In this document: in pieces, positions 26,169-34,416 of the stretch
Position numbering within the stretch: the stretch's first letter is position 1
How the letters are laid out: every line of letters begins with the position of its first letter
Assembly: GCA_036389695.1 (NCBI GenBank)
Contig: DASVWG010000033.1
Span: 1 to 50,049 of the forward strand
Reading direction: 5' to 3'
DNA length: 50,049 nt
DNA from: JALZHR01 sp036389695
GTDB lineage: Bacteria; Acidobacteriota; Blastocatellia; Pyrinomonadales; Pyrinomonadaceae
The notes under the pieces: generated by a model
The model's input: the letters and a program-made list of their open reading frames with translations, nothing else
What the model was told of the DNA's origin: nothing
Databases searched by the model: none
Made by a program: the position numbers and the translations under genes

Positions 26169-28526
26169 ATGAATAAATCGAATCTGAAAATATATCGTGA
26201 AAAATTAGAACGGCTGAGAAATTGTCTGACCGATCTACAAGATGATATTACGGATGTGTCCAAAGGACATCGTTTGTTCTATGCCATTGATTTCAGTGAA
26301 CTATACGCCTATCTAAATCAGCAGGAAAATAAAACTGTCTATGGAGTCGGCTTGGAAGATTCCGACAGTGAGACATCTTCGCGCCAGCATCGGCTTGCTC
26401 TGGAACATTTGTTTAATACACTGAGCGAAAAGCTTTTTATTCTTCCGCCCTATGTTATCGAGATTTGGTCTTATGGAAAAAGTCGGTCTCAACTTGGAGA
26501 ACATTTTCATGACCGACGGCTGGATGCTCAAAAATTGCTGGCTGAACTCAGTAGTGAAGATGTCGAATTCCTCCAGACTCTCAACTCGGAAACTCTTCTG
26601 ACCGAAGAGAAAAAGAAAAGATTACTGGGCATCGTCAAAGAAAATTTCGAGAAGATTTGCTACGAAGCGACGCATTTCGATACGTGGCGCGAACAAGCCG
26701 TCAATCTGCAAAATCTTTTCCGCGACAAAAAAATATCGTCGGAAATCAGCGAAATTTTAAGCGAAGCGGAAACCGGGCAGATCGAGCCGCCGACCATTCA
26801 AGAAGAAACAGAAGTATTTCAGTGTTTTCCGCGTTCCGCAACACGAAAGAAGTTTTATCAGAAAATGGTTGATTCGCGCGCAATAATATATTTGCGCGAA
26901 ATTAACGAAGTTCTGGCAAGACGAACGGAGAAACTGCTTTTAATCACCCGTGACAACTCGGTGCGTAATGCGATCGAGACAATTGCTGATTTGAAAAAGT
27001 CTGATTATTCCGGATTATTGAGATGTCTGCGGAATCCCGAAACTGTGTTTTTCGACCTTATTTTGTGCGGCAAAACAGTAGACAAAAAATTAGAGTGGCT
27101 AAATGAATCAATAAATGAGCTGTACGCAATTGAAAAGCAATTGATTCAAATCATAAATTCGAGCGGCAATTGGGAAAAAGAGACGTATTACAATACTTTT
27201 GCCGTATCGAAAGAAAATGTCCTGAAAACTACTTTTGCGCGTTGGGATGAACGAATCAATTTGCAGCTATCACTTGCCAGTAAAGTTGTCGGATGGCTTG
27301 GAAAATCCGACTTCGTGTCGAGAATTGAGAATGACGAATCGGAAGTCGCTAAAAAATTGGAGTCAATCAAAAAACTTTTCCTTTTTATCAAAAGCAATGA
27401 GGATTTTGAAGCAGATACCATCTCCGAGGTTAAAAAAATCTGGCAGAATATCACTTATGAAAGAATACGAATTCAATTCTTAAATTTTTTCAAAAGAGAG
27501 GATTTGGAAAATATCGGCATAATTCTTGCCGAAAAACTACTTGACTCTGAAACAGGCTCCTTTCTGCTGCCTCCATCCTCGTCAATTATGCCGGTCATTA
27601 AATTTACTTCCCCGATTTATGATCAAAGGCTTTACGAGTTTAATAAAAAGAATAATCGCAGCGCCTACTCCACCGAAGATTTAACAGTTTTGATTGTTGA
27701 AGCAACAACAGGCAGGGTCGAACCGGAAGATTTCTTATTAATGGCTTTTTTGTTAGGCATACTGGAGTTATGGAAAGAGGCTTTTCAAATTATCGAAGAG
27801 ACCTTAAGGTTTGAAGCAAGAATTCATGAAAAAAATAATTTTGACGTTTCTCAAGCCAAATACTTCCGGGGTTTTATACAGCGAAAGCTGGGCGAAAATG
27901 AAGAAAACTTGGATAAGGAAATCGAGTATTACGAATACGCCTTTAATGATATTTCGGAAGCGTTGAAATTAAATTCCGACGACCCGCGTTATTTGAAGGA
28001 AATCGGAGCGATAATTTTATTTTATGAAGAAGCCTGGCGTCAATTTGAGCGAGCCGAGGACTTTCAATACAGCAATTTGGCAGAAAGAGGCAAACTCAAG
28101 GAGCTAAATCTGGAAGCAGCCAAAGAATATTTAGTGACGGCTTGGAAATTCCAAAAGGATAAATATCAAATCTCAGATGATGCTCGCTTAAAAATAGAAA
28201 TTCTCAATAATATAATTTATGCCGAAGTTATTAGCCCAAACCCTGACTTAGAGATGGCGGAACAAATGTTATCGCATATGAGGTCTGAGTTGGATAGAAT
28301 TCAGGAGCTCGAACCATCAATCTTTCGTAATCTACAGACGTTTGTTAAGGATACCGAAGTTATGCTGGAAGCCAAAAGGGCATTTATAGCCGGTGACCGC
28401 ACAGCGCTTTCCGGGATACTAATTAAATTGAAAAGATTTCCCAACGAGTTGCCTCTAAACCAGTATAGAATTAGAGCTAATTTAGAACATCAGATGCTTA
28501 TAGAAGAATGGATTCAGCAAATTTAA
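26169..28526 (+). CDS. PIN-like nuclease domain fused to long helical/TPR-like region (785 aa)
   Basis: Residues about 34-265 fit a PIN-domain layout: D41 in 'LFYAIDFSELYAYL', E98 in 'ILPPYVIEIWSYGK', D235 in 'VDSRAIIYLREINEVL', and D262 in 'KLLLITRDNSV' (the usual LLT-x-D end of PIN folds). A large helical insert separates the second and third acids. Residues about 270-785 are helical, and 560-720 look TPR-like ('YYEYAFNDISEALKLNSDDP', 'LNLEAAKEYLVTAWKFQKDK'). PIN domains are metal-dependent RNases, so this may be the effector of the operon, but the active-site match is by eye. Weak ribosome site. Confidence 0.75.
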   Translation: MNKSNLKIYREKLERLRNCLTDLQDDITDVSKGHRLFYAIDFSELYAYLNQQENKTVYGVGLEDSDSETSSRQHRLALEHLFNTLSEKLFILPPYVIEIWSYGKSRSQLGEHFHDRRLDAQKLLAELSSEDVEFLQTLNSETLLTEEKKKRLLGIVKENFEKICYEATHFDTWREQAVNLQNLFRDKKISSEISEILSEAETGQIEPPTIQEETEVFQCFPRSATRKKFYQKMVDSRAIIYLREINEVLARRTEKLLLITRDNSVRNAIETIADLKKSDYSGLLRCLRNPETVFFDLILCGKTVDKKLEWLNESINELYAIEKQLIQIINSSGNWEKETYYNTFAVSKENVLKTTFARWDERINLQLSLASKVVGWLGKSDFVSRIENDESEVAKKLESIKKLFLFIKSNEDFEADTISEVKKIWQNITYERIRIQFLNFFKREDLENIGIILAEKLLDSETGSFLLPPSSSIMPVIKFTSPIYDQRLYEFNKKNNRSAYSTEDLTVLIVEATTGRVEPEDFLLMAFLLGILELWKEAFQIIEETLRFEARIHEKNNFDVSQAKYFRGFIQRKLGENEENLDKEIEYYEYAFNDISEALKLNSDDPRYLKEIGAIILFYEEAWRQFERAEDFQYSNLAERGKLKELNLEAAKEYLVTAWKFQKDKYQISDDARLKIEILNNIIYAEVISPNPDLEMAEQMLSHMRSELDRIQELEPSIFRNLQTFVKDTEVMLEAKRAFIAGDRTALSGILIKLKRFPNELPLNQYRIRANLEHQMLIEEWIQQI

Positions 28527-28574
28527 TTGCCGTCCGGAATCTTCAGTAGTATTTGAGAACTCTGTCCGGTCAAG

Positions 28575-28620
28575 AAAATAAAAACCACAATCTTATAAAA
28601 AATAAAAACCACAATCTTAT
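28575..28620 (+). repeat. 24-bp tandem duplication
   Basis: AAAATAAAAACCACAATCTT followed by AT occurs twice at 28575-28596 and 28599-28620. It lies just after the PIN operon and may mark an integration or slippage event. Confidence 0.75.
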
Positions 28621-28683
28621 TTCGTTATTTGTCGCTTGAAATTTATTATTTTTCCTAAACCTTTAACTTTTGTGAAAGGTCTT

Positions 28684-28726
28684 CAGAGGATGTTATTAGA
28701 AATAAATATTCGCATCCTCTTTTACA
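28684..28726 (+). terminator. intrinsic terminator of the PIN operon
   Basis: AGAGGATG and CATCCTCT pair across an AT-rich loop of about 20 nt, followed by TTTAC. It lies between the PIN operon and the converging rlmD gene. Confidence 0.6.
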
Positions 28727-28737
28727 ATTTACACAAT

Positions 28738-29946
28738 TTATTGACAGCTCAGCCGCACGATTGTTTCGACGTAGTGCGTTTGCGGGAATAAATCGACGGC
28801 GGTGATTGATTCGATTTTGTATTCGGTGGTTAAAAGCCGTAAATCTCTGGCTAAGGTCGAAGGGTCGCAGGAAACGTAGGAAATCTGTTGCGGCTTGAGG
28901 CGGAGCAGAGCGTAAATCGTTTCTTTTTCGGCGCCGGCGCGCGGCGGGTCGAGCAGGACGAAATCTATCTGCGGCAACCGGTTTTGCCGCAGAAAATCAT
29001 CGACCGTTTCCGCCGCAAATTCGATATTCGACAGCGGCGCGCGCGCGGCGTTTTTTTGCGCGAACTCGATGGCTTTTTCGTTTGCCTCGACGCCGAAAAC
29101 TTTTTTGAATTTTCGCGCCAGCGGCAAGGTGAATAAACCGACGCCGCAAAATAAATCGAGCGCCGCCTCGCCCCGCGCGTTTTCAATCGCCGCGCGCGTT
29201 AAATCTTCAAGCAGAAAGCGATTGCCCTGAAAAAAGTTCCGCGCGTCAAAATAATATTTTTCGCCGTTTGCCGCGAAAACAATCTCGTCGGTCGGCTCGA
29301 TTATCTCGCTCGAATAGAGCGAAACCTCCGCGCCGCTGGTCGCCGCCTCAATCTCCGGCTTTTCCGCCCAGAATTGCTGCCAGACGATGTTTCGGCGCAG
29401 GTCGGCGAGCTTTTCCTTTAAGGCGGGCGCGAGAATCGGGCAGGTTTCCACATCGATAACGTCGTGCGAATGGCGGCGGAAATAACCGAGTTTTTGCCGC
29501 CGCGAATCGACGTGCCACTGGGCGCGCAGGCGATAATTCAAATCGTCGGGGCTGGCAATAATCGGAATTTCGTTTTCGTAATCGATTTTGCCGATTCTTT
29601 CGAGAGAGTCGCGGATGATTCCGACTTTGGCGGCGAGCTGCGCGGCGTAATTCATCTGCTGAAAATCGCAGCCGCCGCAGCGCCCGAAATACGGACACGG
29701 CGGCGTTTGCCTGGCGGGCGCTGGCTCGAGAATTTCGACAATCTCGGCAAAGGCGACTTTTCCCTTTTTTTCGCGCACGCGAACGCGCAATTCGTCGCCC
29801 GTCGCCGCGAGCGAGACGAAAATCGTCAGGTTTTCGGCGAAAGCCAAGCCGTAGCCGCCGGGCACGATTTTTTGAATTGTGACGTCGAGCGTCCGGTTTT
29901 GATTTTCTTTTCCGGTTTTTTGCCGCAAATTATTCTTTCCACGCAA
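28738..29946 (-). CDS. rlmD: 23S rRNA (uracil-5-)-methyltransferase, RlmD/RumA family
   Basis: 402 aa. An N-terminal TRAM domain (about residues 20-75) is followed by the iron-sulfur motif 'CPYFGRCGGCDFQQMNY', then a SAM-dependent methyltransferase domain ('ALDLFCGVGLFTLPLA', 'FVLLDPPRAGAE') and the catalytic Cys in 'SYVSCDPSTLARDL'. It methylates C5 of a uridine in rRNA (U1939-type) or possibly tRNA. The proposed start overlaps the end of the upstream gene by 17 bp. Gene symbol is by family; paralogue RlmC/TrmA-type specificity cannot be excluded. Confidence 0.88.
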   Translation of the reverse strand: MRGKNNLRQKTGKENQNRTLDVTIQKIVPGGYGLAFAENLTIFVSLAATGDELRVRVREKKGKVAFAEIVEILEPAPARQTPPCPYFGRCGGCDFQQMNYAAQLAAKVGIIRDSLERIGKIDYENEIPIIASPDDLNYRLRAQWHVDSRRQKLGYFRRHSHDVIDVETCPILAPALKEKLADLRRNIVWQQFWAEKPEIEAATSGAEVSLYSSEIIEPTDEIVFAANGEKYYFDARNFFQGNRFLLEDLTRAAIENARGEAALDLFCGVGLFTLPLARKFKKVFGVEANEKAIEFAQKNAARAPLSNIEFAAETVDDFLRQNRLPQIDFVLLDPPRAGAEKETIYALLRLKPQQISYVSCDPSTLARDLRLLTTEYKIESITAVDLFPQTHYVETIVRLSCQ

Positions 29947-30631
29947 AATCGGAATTTCGGATAATGCCTTTTATCGTCTCCAAATCTTCGTCCGTCATAT
30001 AAGACAAAGTAAAAAAGAGCGCGTAGCCTTTTCGCGCGGTGGCGTAAAATCTCTGTTTAAAGCCGCTGCGCTGGATGTCGAGCGAATAAAAAGTTTCGTT
30101 TCCCAATTTTTCCGAGTTAATCGTTTCCGAGTATTTGAAATCCGGCGGAAGCTGCACGCGCTTAAACGAATCGAGATTCAGCCTGAGATAATCCTTGCCG
30201 CTCCGGTACGGAACCGTCGCCGGGGCTTTTTCCGCCGACAAAATCATAATCGCGTTGTTGCCCATTCCGAGAATGTCTTTGGAAGCGGTAAACAGCACGG
30301 TCAGACGCTGGAAGGCGGCGTCCAGAGCCTTTTCGGTCTGCGCGGTTTTTCCCTTGACCATCTCGGAGCCGGTTTGTTTTATCGCTTTATTGACTTCGCT
30401 TTCCTGAATTACCCATTTTTCGGGAATCTCTATTTTCAAGCCGAAAAACTTATTTTTATACGTGCTGCCTTCGAAGCCGCCGTAAAAATCCGCCCGCGAA
30501 TCGGTTTGATTCGCCTTCGACGCGGCGGGCGCGACCGGTTTGGCTTTGACTTGTCTTTTCTGGGCGTAAACGTGACCGGCGAGCGTAAATAAAGCGATGA
30601 CGGAGAAAATTAATGTTAAATGTTTTTTCAT
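29930..30631 (-). CDS. secreted hypothetical protein (233 aa), DUF1795/PsbP-like
   Basis: Signal peptide ending 'LAGHVYAQ', a Lys/Ala linker, then 'YKNKFFGLKIEIPEKWVIQE', an opening typical of DUF1795 and PsbP-like folds in which a loosely conserved sandwich starts with 'y.n..~gfsi.~P~~W'. The end overlaps rlmD by 17 bp. Role unknown. Confidence 0.75.
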   Translation of the reverse strand: MKKHLTLIFSVIALFTLAGHVYAQKRQVKAKPVAPAASKANQTDSRADFYGGFEGSTYKNKFFGLKIEIPEKWVIQESEVNKAIKQTGSEMVKGKTAQTEKALDAAFQRLTVLFTASKDILGMGNNAIMILSAEKAPATVPYRSGKDYLRLNLDSFKRVQLPPDFKYSETINSEKLGNETFYSLDIQRSGFKQRFYATARKGYALFFTLSYMTDEDLETIKGIIRNSDFAWKE

Positions 30632-30643
30632 ATGTTTCGTTTT

Positions 30644-31345
30644 TTACAAATAAAATAAGCTCAGCCGCGGAATTTCCGCCGCTTCGCGCAAGGTTTTGAG
30701 CAGCATCAAATCGAAGGTGCGCTCGAAAACCTCTTTTTCCATTTTGCCGCGATACTGCGCCATTTGTTTCCCGGTTTCGGCTTTGAGCGCGGCGAGAATT
30801 TTTTCGTCCGCCGTTTCCAGCAGAGCGGCGTCGATAAGCTGCTCCAAATCGCCGAGCGACTGTTCCAGAGCTTCGGCGTCGTTGAAATTTTTTTCAAGCT
30901 CGGCGAGCCGGTTTGCGGCGCGCAGGAGAACTTCGCGCAGTTCGCCTTTCGCTTTTGCCTGCGCCTGCCGCAACTGCCGCGCCGCGTTTTCGAGATGCGT
31001 TTTGATGTTTTCGTCCGAAAAAAGCGAGCTTTCGCGTTCGGTTTCCGCCGTTTCGCCGTCGCCGTTCGCCGCGCTTTTTCCGACTTGGCGCTCGAGCCAT
31101 TCCTCGTATTGCGCCTCGATTTCTTCGCGGCAATACATCAGCGATTTGACTGTGCGGCGGCGTTTCGGCTGGCTGTCCACGCCGTCGAAAACCTTTTCGA
31201 TGCCGCGCAGGATGATGTGCAGAGGCACGCCGCGCTGCTGCCACGCTTCAATCAAAGCCCAGTCGAGCGGGCTTAAAAACAGATATTTTCCGCGACGGCG
31301 GTTAAAGGTTTCCTCGATTTCGGAGAAGTAATTGAAATAGTTCAA
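30644..31345 (-). CDS. conserved hypothetical protein (233 aa), coiled-coil
   Basis: Starts at TTG (no nearer ATG). The N-terminus 'NYFNYFSEIEETFNRRRGKY' and 'SPLDWALIEAWQQRGVPLHI' looks like a conserved fold I cannot name, followed by an Ala/Glu/Arg-rich coiled coil (about residues 110-170). Lies 12 bp upstream of the secreted gene on the same strand. Its promoter-side flank is a palindromic repeat. Confidence 0.75.
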   Translation of the reverse strand: MNYFNYFSEIEETFNRRRGKYLFLSPLDWALIEAWQQRGVPLHIILRGIEKVFDGVDSQPKRRRTVKSLMYCREEIEAQYEEWLERQVGKSAANGDGETAETERESSLFSDENIKTHLENAARQLRQAQAKAKGELREVLLRAANRLAELEKNFNDAEALEQSLGDLEQLIDAALLETADEKILAALKAETGKQMAQYRGKMEKEVFERTFDLMLLKTLREAAEIPRLSLFYL

Positions 31346-31347
31346 GG

Positions 31348-31460
31348 TTAGTCGATAGTCCTTCGTCTTTCGTCCTTTGTCCTTTGCCGGTTGAGTGAAA
31401 ATTACGTTCTCAAATTTATTTCAACCAGCGAAGGACAAAGGACAAAGAACGAAGGACTAA
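31348..31460. repeat. short-word inverted repeat (CCTTTGTC family)
   Basis: Left arm of CCTTCGTC/CCTTTGTC words and right arm of AAGGACAAAGGACAAAG words around an AT-rich centre. The right arm contains the stop codon (31457-31459) of the 87-aa gene, and the left arm abuts the TTG start of the 233-aa gene. Confidence 0.85.
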
Positions 31461-31720
31461 TTATCAATTCTGATTTTCATGCTGCGCAGCGTCCGCAAAT
31501 CCTCGTCGGTTAATTTCAGCGAGACATCGCGCGCGGCATCCTCTGCTTCGCGCTCGATTTCCAGCAAGCCGATTTCCAGCTTCAGCGATAAATTCGGCTC
31601 GTAGCCGATTTCGCGCAGGCGCTCGATGGCTTGCAGCACGCGCTCGGATTTTTCGATTGCCGAATTTATCGCGTCGCCCAGCTCGCGCACCGCCTGTTTT
31701 GCATTTTCGTCCAGTTCCAT
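31457..31720 (-). CDS. small conserved hypothetical protein (87 aa), helical
   Basis: Start placed at ATG 31720 ('MELDENAKQAVRELGDAINS'); the open frame extends to 31822 but the extra residues (MKLILPFCALHFAFC...) are translated palindromic repeat. The protein is acidic and helical throughout ('SLKLEIGLLEIEREAEDAAR'). Same strand as the 233-aa coiled-coil gene, which may be its partner. Function unknown. Confidence 0.65.
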   Translation of the reverse strand: MELDENAKQAVRELGDAINSAIEKSERVLQAIERLREIGYEPNLSLKLEIGLLEIEREAEDAARDVSLKLTDEDLRTLRSMKIRIDN

Positions 31721-31751
31721 CGCCGTTGGTAAGAAAATGCTACTTGAGTCT

Positions 31752-31835
31752 AATGCAAAACGCAAAACGTCATTAACGCAAAATGCAAAATGCAAAGCGC
31801 AAAATGGAAGAATCAGCTTCATTTTGCGCCTTGCA
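31752..31835. repeat. short-word inverted repeat (AAAATGC family, second copy)
   Basis: Words ACGCAAAATGCAAAATGCAA on the left and CATTTTGCGCCTTGCA on the right around GAAGAATCAGCTT. Upstream of the 87-aa gene. The rest of the 31721-32142 gap holds another palindrome (31942-32030) and a terminator. Confidence 0.8.
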
Positions 31836-31941
31836 GCAATTAATCTAAGTTAATAGCCCTGCATCGAAGCCTGTAAAGAAAAAATAAGCATTAATATATT
31901 CGATTCACCGGCGAGAAGGTCAATACGGGAAAAGAAGGTAT

Positions 31942-32030
31942 CAGTAGCCCAAGCGTCAGCGCGGGCTTCTCGCTTAACGGAAAGTGCTTAAATTGCCCGC
32001 GCCAAGCCCGCGCTCATGCTTGGGCTACTG
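31942..32030. repeat. palindromic element (CAGTAGCCCAAGC arms)
   Basis: Left arm CAGTAGCCCAAGCGTCAGCG and the reverse complement of the right arm CAGTAGCCCAAGCATGAGCG match at 18 of 20 bases, continuing into GCGGGCTT. No ORF inside. REP- or MITE-like. Confidence 0.8.
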
Positions 32031-32074
32031 ACACTTGTCGTCGCCATTCTTAAATTCTCAGGTGAATCAAATGC

Positions 32075-32112
32075 CGAAAAATAAAAAGAGCCGGTAGAAA
32101 AGCATCCGGCTC
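32075..32112 (-). terminator. intrinsic terminator after the 223-aa gene
   Basis: Minus strand: GAGCCGG and CCGGCTC pair around ATGCTTTTCTA, followed by TTTTTATTTTT. Just beyond it lie iterated CTCTCGACTCC-type words (32107-32140) of the short-word repeat style. Confidence 0.85.
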
Positions 32113-32142
32113 TCGACTCTCGACTCCCGACTCTCGACTAAT

Positions 32143-32814
32143 TTAAGTTGCCGGCTGTTCGGGTTCGTCCGTCTTTTTTTTCGGCGCGCGTTCGAGACGG
32201 CTGGCGGTTTTCCACGCCGAGAGCCGGGCGGCATTGTTTTCATATTTAATGCGGACAATCGAATCCAGCCGCCGCGAGATGTCCATTCCCCGGCGAATGG
32301 CTTCAACCAGCCCGCCCGTCGCGCCCGATTTCTGCTCGCCCGCGCTGTCTGCCGCCGCGCCGCGTTCTTCCACCGCCTCAATCAACGCCTCTAATTTATC
32401 GAGACAATCGGCTGCCAGACCGTATTCGATAAACTTCGCCTTGAGCGGCTCGGCGTCTGCCAGAAACGCCCGCGCCGTCGCCAGCAGATTCTGCTCCGAA
32501 CGATTGCGCGGCAGGCGAAACTTCAAATCGCTGCCCGGAATTTCGCCGGTAAAGGCTTTCGCGGCGCGATTAATACCGCGAACCGACTGCCTCAAAGCCT
32601 CAATCTCTTCATCCTTGACGCCGATATGCTGCCGCGCGCTGCTCTCGGCGGCAACCTGCTCGGCGGCAAGCGTCCTAATCTCTGAAATAACGGCTGACAA
32701 CTCCGCCAAAGCCTTCCCGCCGGGCGATGCCGCCGGAAAATCGGCAATATTGTCGTTCAAAAACACTTCTTCGCGCTCAAGTTTATCAACCTTGCGCCTC
32801 TCGATACCTTTCAT
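32143..32814 (-). CDS. hypothetical protein (223 aa), helical
   Basis: Unrecognised. Strong AAGGAG site 9 nt upstream of ATG. Mostly amphipathic helix; an Ala/Gly/Glu loop near 160-175; Lys/Pro-rich C-terminus ('APKKKTDEPEQPAT'). No signal or membrane segment. It may share a transcript with the heptad-repeat ORF 16 bp upstream. Confidence 0.7.
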   Translation of the reverse strand: MKGIERRKVDKLEREEVFLNDNIADFPAASPGGKALAELSAVISEIRTLAAEQVAAESSARQHIGVKDEEIEALRQSVRGINRAAKAFTGEIPGSDLKFRLPRNRSEQNLLATARAFLADAEPLKAKFIEYGLAADCLDKLEALIEAVEERGAAADSAGEQKSGATGGLVEAIRRGMDISRRLDSIVRIKYENNAARLSAWKTASRLERAPKKKTDEPEQPAT

Positions 32815-32830
32815 GGGCTTATATCTCCTT

Positions 32831-33154
32831 TTAATTAATTGTTTTTAGTTGTGAATCTTCGCCTGTCACCTGTGAATCTCTATCTGTCGCTTGTGAATGT
32901 TCATCTGACACCTGTGAATCTTCATCTGTTGCTTGTGAATCTTCATCTGTTGCTTGTGAATCTTCATTTGTTACTTGTGAATCTTCGTCTGTCAGTTGTG
33001 AATGTGCGCCTGTCACGTGTGAATCTTCAACTGTCACCTGTGAATGCGCGTCTGTCACCTGTGAATTTGTGTCTATCACCTTTGAATGAGTATCTGTCAC
33101 CTGTGAATGCTCGAAATTCACGGAAAATTTACAACAAGTCGCCGCTTTTGGCAA
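32831..33154 (-). CDS. heptad-repeat low-complexity ORF (107 aa)
   Basis: From a TTG start the protein is about 13 copies of a seven-residue unit like DSQVTDE or HSQVTDA (residues 15-103). The DNA is a 21-bp tandem repeat (32852-33118). The opposite strand is also open, reading as hydrophobic heptads (VNLHLLL), because the repeat lacks stops. Whether either is translated is uncertain; closeness to the downstream 223-aa gene favours the minus strand. Confidence 0.4.
   Translation of the reverse strand: MPKAATCCKFSVNFEHSQVTDTHSKVIDTNSQVTDAHSQVTVEDSHVTGAHSQLTDEDSQVTNEDSQATDEDSQATDEDSQVSDEHSQATDRDSQVTGEDSQLKTIN
32852..33118. repeat. 21-bp tandem minisatellite
   Basis: About 12-13 imperfect units of TGTGAATCTTCATCTGTTGC-like sequence on the plus strand. 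The GTGAAT core is nearly invariant while the rest varies, mostly at sites that keep both strands open. Confidence 0.9.
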
Positions 33155-33201
33155 GTAAAAAATGATTTTGCAGTGTCCTGAATTGGGTAACCGGAAAAAA
33201 T

Positions 33202-33350
33202 AGCCACGTCGTTCACGGCGTGGCAGGCGAAATAAAAATAATCAAAGGGCGTTTTAACGTCCTTTCGGCTCAAGCCAAATAGAAAAGGACGTTAAAACGC
33301 CCTCTATCAGATTTCTTTTCTCTCACCACGCCGTAAACGACGTGGCTATT
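33202..33350. mobile_element. non-autonomous palindromic element matching the RAYT element, copy 1
   Basis: Nested inverted repeats: outer GCCACGTCGTTCACGGCGTGG and its mate CCACGCCGTAAACGACGTGG; inner AAGGGCGTTTTAACGTCCTT and its mate. No ORF. The outer and inner modules are the same as at the ends of the transposase-bearing element 35166-35740. The right end supplies the stop codon of the XRE gene 33346-33609. Confidence 0.85.
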
Positions 33351-33609
33351 TCCTCAATTTTTTCGGCAAATCCAACTCATCATCTATTAAAACATCGGTG
33401 CTGATACCCGCCAGCCGCGCATATTTCAGCAGAACAATGTATGAAGGTTCTCTAATTCCGCGCTCATATTGTGATACTGAAGCACTAAATAACTCGCCCG
33501 TTAATCCAAGCCTGTTTATCAGCTCATCTTGAGAAATCCCTAAATCCGTGCGGATTTTCAATAATTTTTCCGCCAGCCTTTCCGGTCTTGGACGTTGTTT
33601 TGTTCCCAT
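33346..33609 (-). CDS. XRE-family HTH regulator, tandem copy 1 (87 aa)
   Basis: Single HTH_3 domain: 'LGISQDELINRLGLTGELFS' and 'VSQYERGIREPSYIVLLKYA', then the shared ending 'AGISTDVLIDDELDLP'. Its stop codon (33346-33348) is inside the end of a palindromic element, so the original C-terminus may have been cut. Weak ribosome site. Most diverged of the three tandem copies. Confidence 0.85.
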   Translation of the reverse strand: MGTKQRPRPERLAEKLLKIRTDLGISQDELINRLGLTGELFSASVSQYERGIREPSYIVLLKYARLAGISTDVLIDDELDLPKKLRK

Positions 33610-33616
33610 TTAGGTT

Positions 33617-33898
33617 TTACCCATTTGAGACTTTCGAATAAGGAAATTTTTCAGGCAAATCTAATTCATCATCAATTAAAACATCGGTGCTTATACCTAC
33701 AAGCCGAGCATACATTAGAACAATTGGCATAGGCGGCTGTCTCTTTCCTGATTCATATTCTGAAACATTGTTTCTGTAAATCTTTCCTTCGAGTCCTAAT
33801 CTTTTTACTAATTCATCCTGACTCAGATTTAAGTCTTGGCGAATCTTAAGTAATTTTTCAGCGAGTCTTTCAACTCTCCACCTTTCAGCTCTACCCAT
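33617..33898 (-). CDS. XRE-family HTH regulator, tandem copy 2 (93 aa)
   Basis: HTH core 'LNLSQDELVKRLGLEG' and 'VSEYESGKRQPPMPIVLMYA', end 'GISTDVLIDDELDLPEKFP'. The upstream sequence CATTGGAGATTAAAGCCAATG mirrors that of copy 3, showing that the leader was duplicated with the gene. 7 bp from copy 1. Probably DNA-binding repressors; targets unknown. Confidence 0.88.
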   Translation of the reverse strand: MGRAERWRVERLAEKLLKIRQDLNLSQDELVKRLGLEGKIYRNNVSEYESGKRQPPMPIVLMYARLVGISTDVLIDDELDLPEKFPYSKVSNG

Positions 33899-33917
33899 TG
33901 GCTTTAATCTCCAATGA

Positions 33918-34199
33918 TTATTTTTTATGCTTTGGCGTGCTTGGTAATTTTTCAGGAAGAGCTAAATCGTCATCAACCAAAACATCTAAACAAACACCAG
34001 CTAATTGAGCGTATTTAAGCAAGACTGGCAAAGACGGCTGCCTTTTTCCTGATTCGTATTCAGAAATATTGCCTTGATAAATCTCATTTTCCAGCCCTAA
34101 TTTCTTTATTAACTCGGCTTGTTTGAGATTAAGTTTCTCTCTAATTTCAAGCAGCTTCTTAGCAAGTCCTTCAACTCTCGATTTTTTCGCCCTACCCAT
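33918..34199 (-). CDS. XRE-family HTH regulator, tandem copy 3 (93 aa)
   Basis: HTH core 'LNLKQAELIKKLGLEN' and 'ISEYESGKRQPSLPVLLKYA', end 'GVCLDVLVDDDLALPEKLP'. Strong GGAGGT site 6 nt before ATG. It is the promoter-proximal copy. The 217-bp gap to the next gene (34200-34416) is AT-rich with no gene visible. Confidence 0.88.
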   Translation of the reverse strand: MGRAKKSRVEGLAKKLLEIREKLNLKQAELIKKLGLENEIYQGNISEYESGKRQPSLPVLLKYAQLAGVCLDVLVDDDLALPEKLPSTPKHKK

Positions 34200-34416
34200 T
34201 GAATACCTCCAATGAGTGAGCTAAAAGCCTGCTAAATATCCTATTGTGGATTATTCTGGTTTCGCTTTTGTTTCTCGCCGTAATTTTTAGATTTTTACCT
34301 ATTACGGCTCTCATCCTTGCCTTAGTTTTTAGTTCCTCTGGGCATTGATGAAATTACTGATAACTTAAACTGTCACAAACAAAAAGACAAGAAGCGATTA
34401 AATAAATTAAAAGCCC

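Noticed and set aside
32839..33165. Plus-strand ORF of hydrophobic heptads (VNLHLLL)
   Set aside because: It is the opposite strand of the 21-bp repeat; openness is explained by the absence of stops in the unit, and there is no ribosome site.
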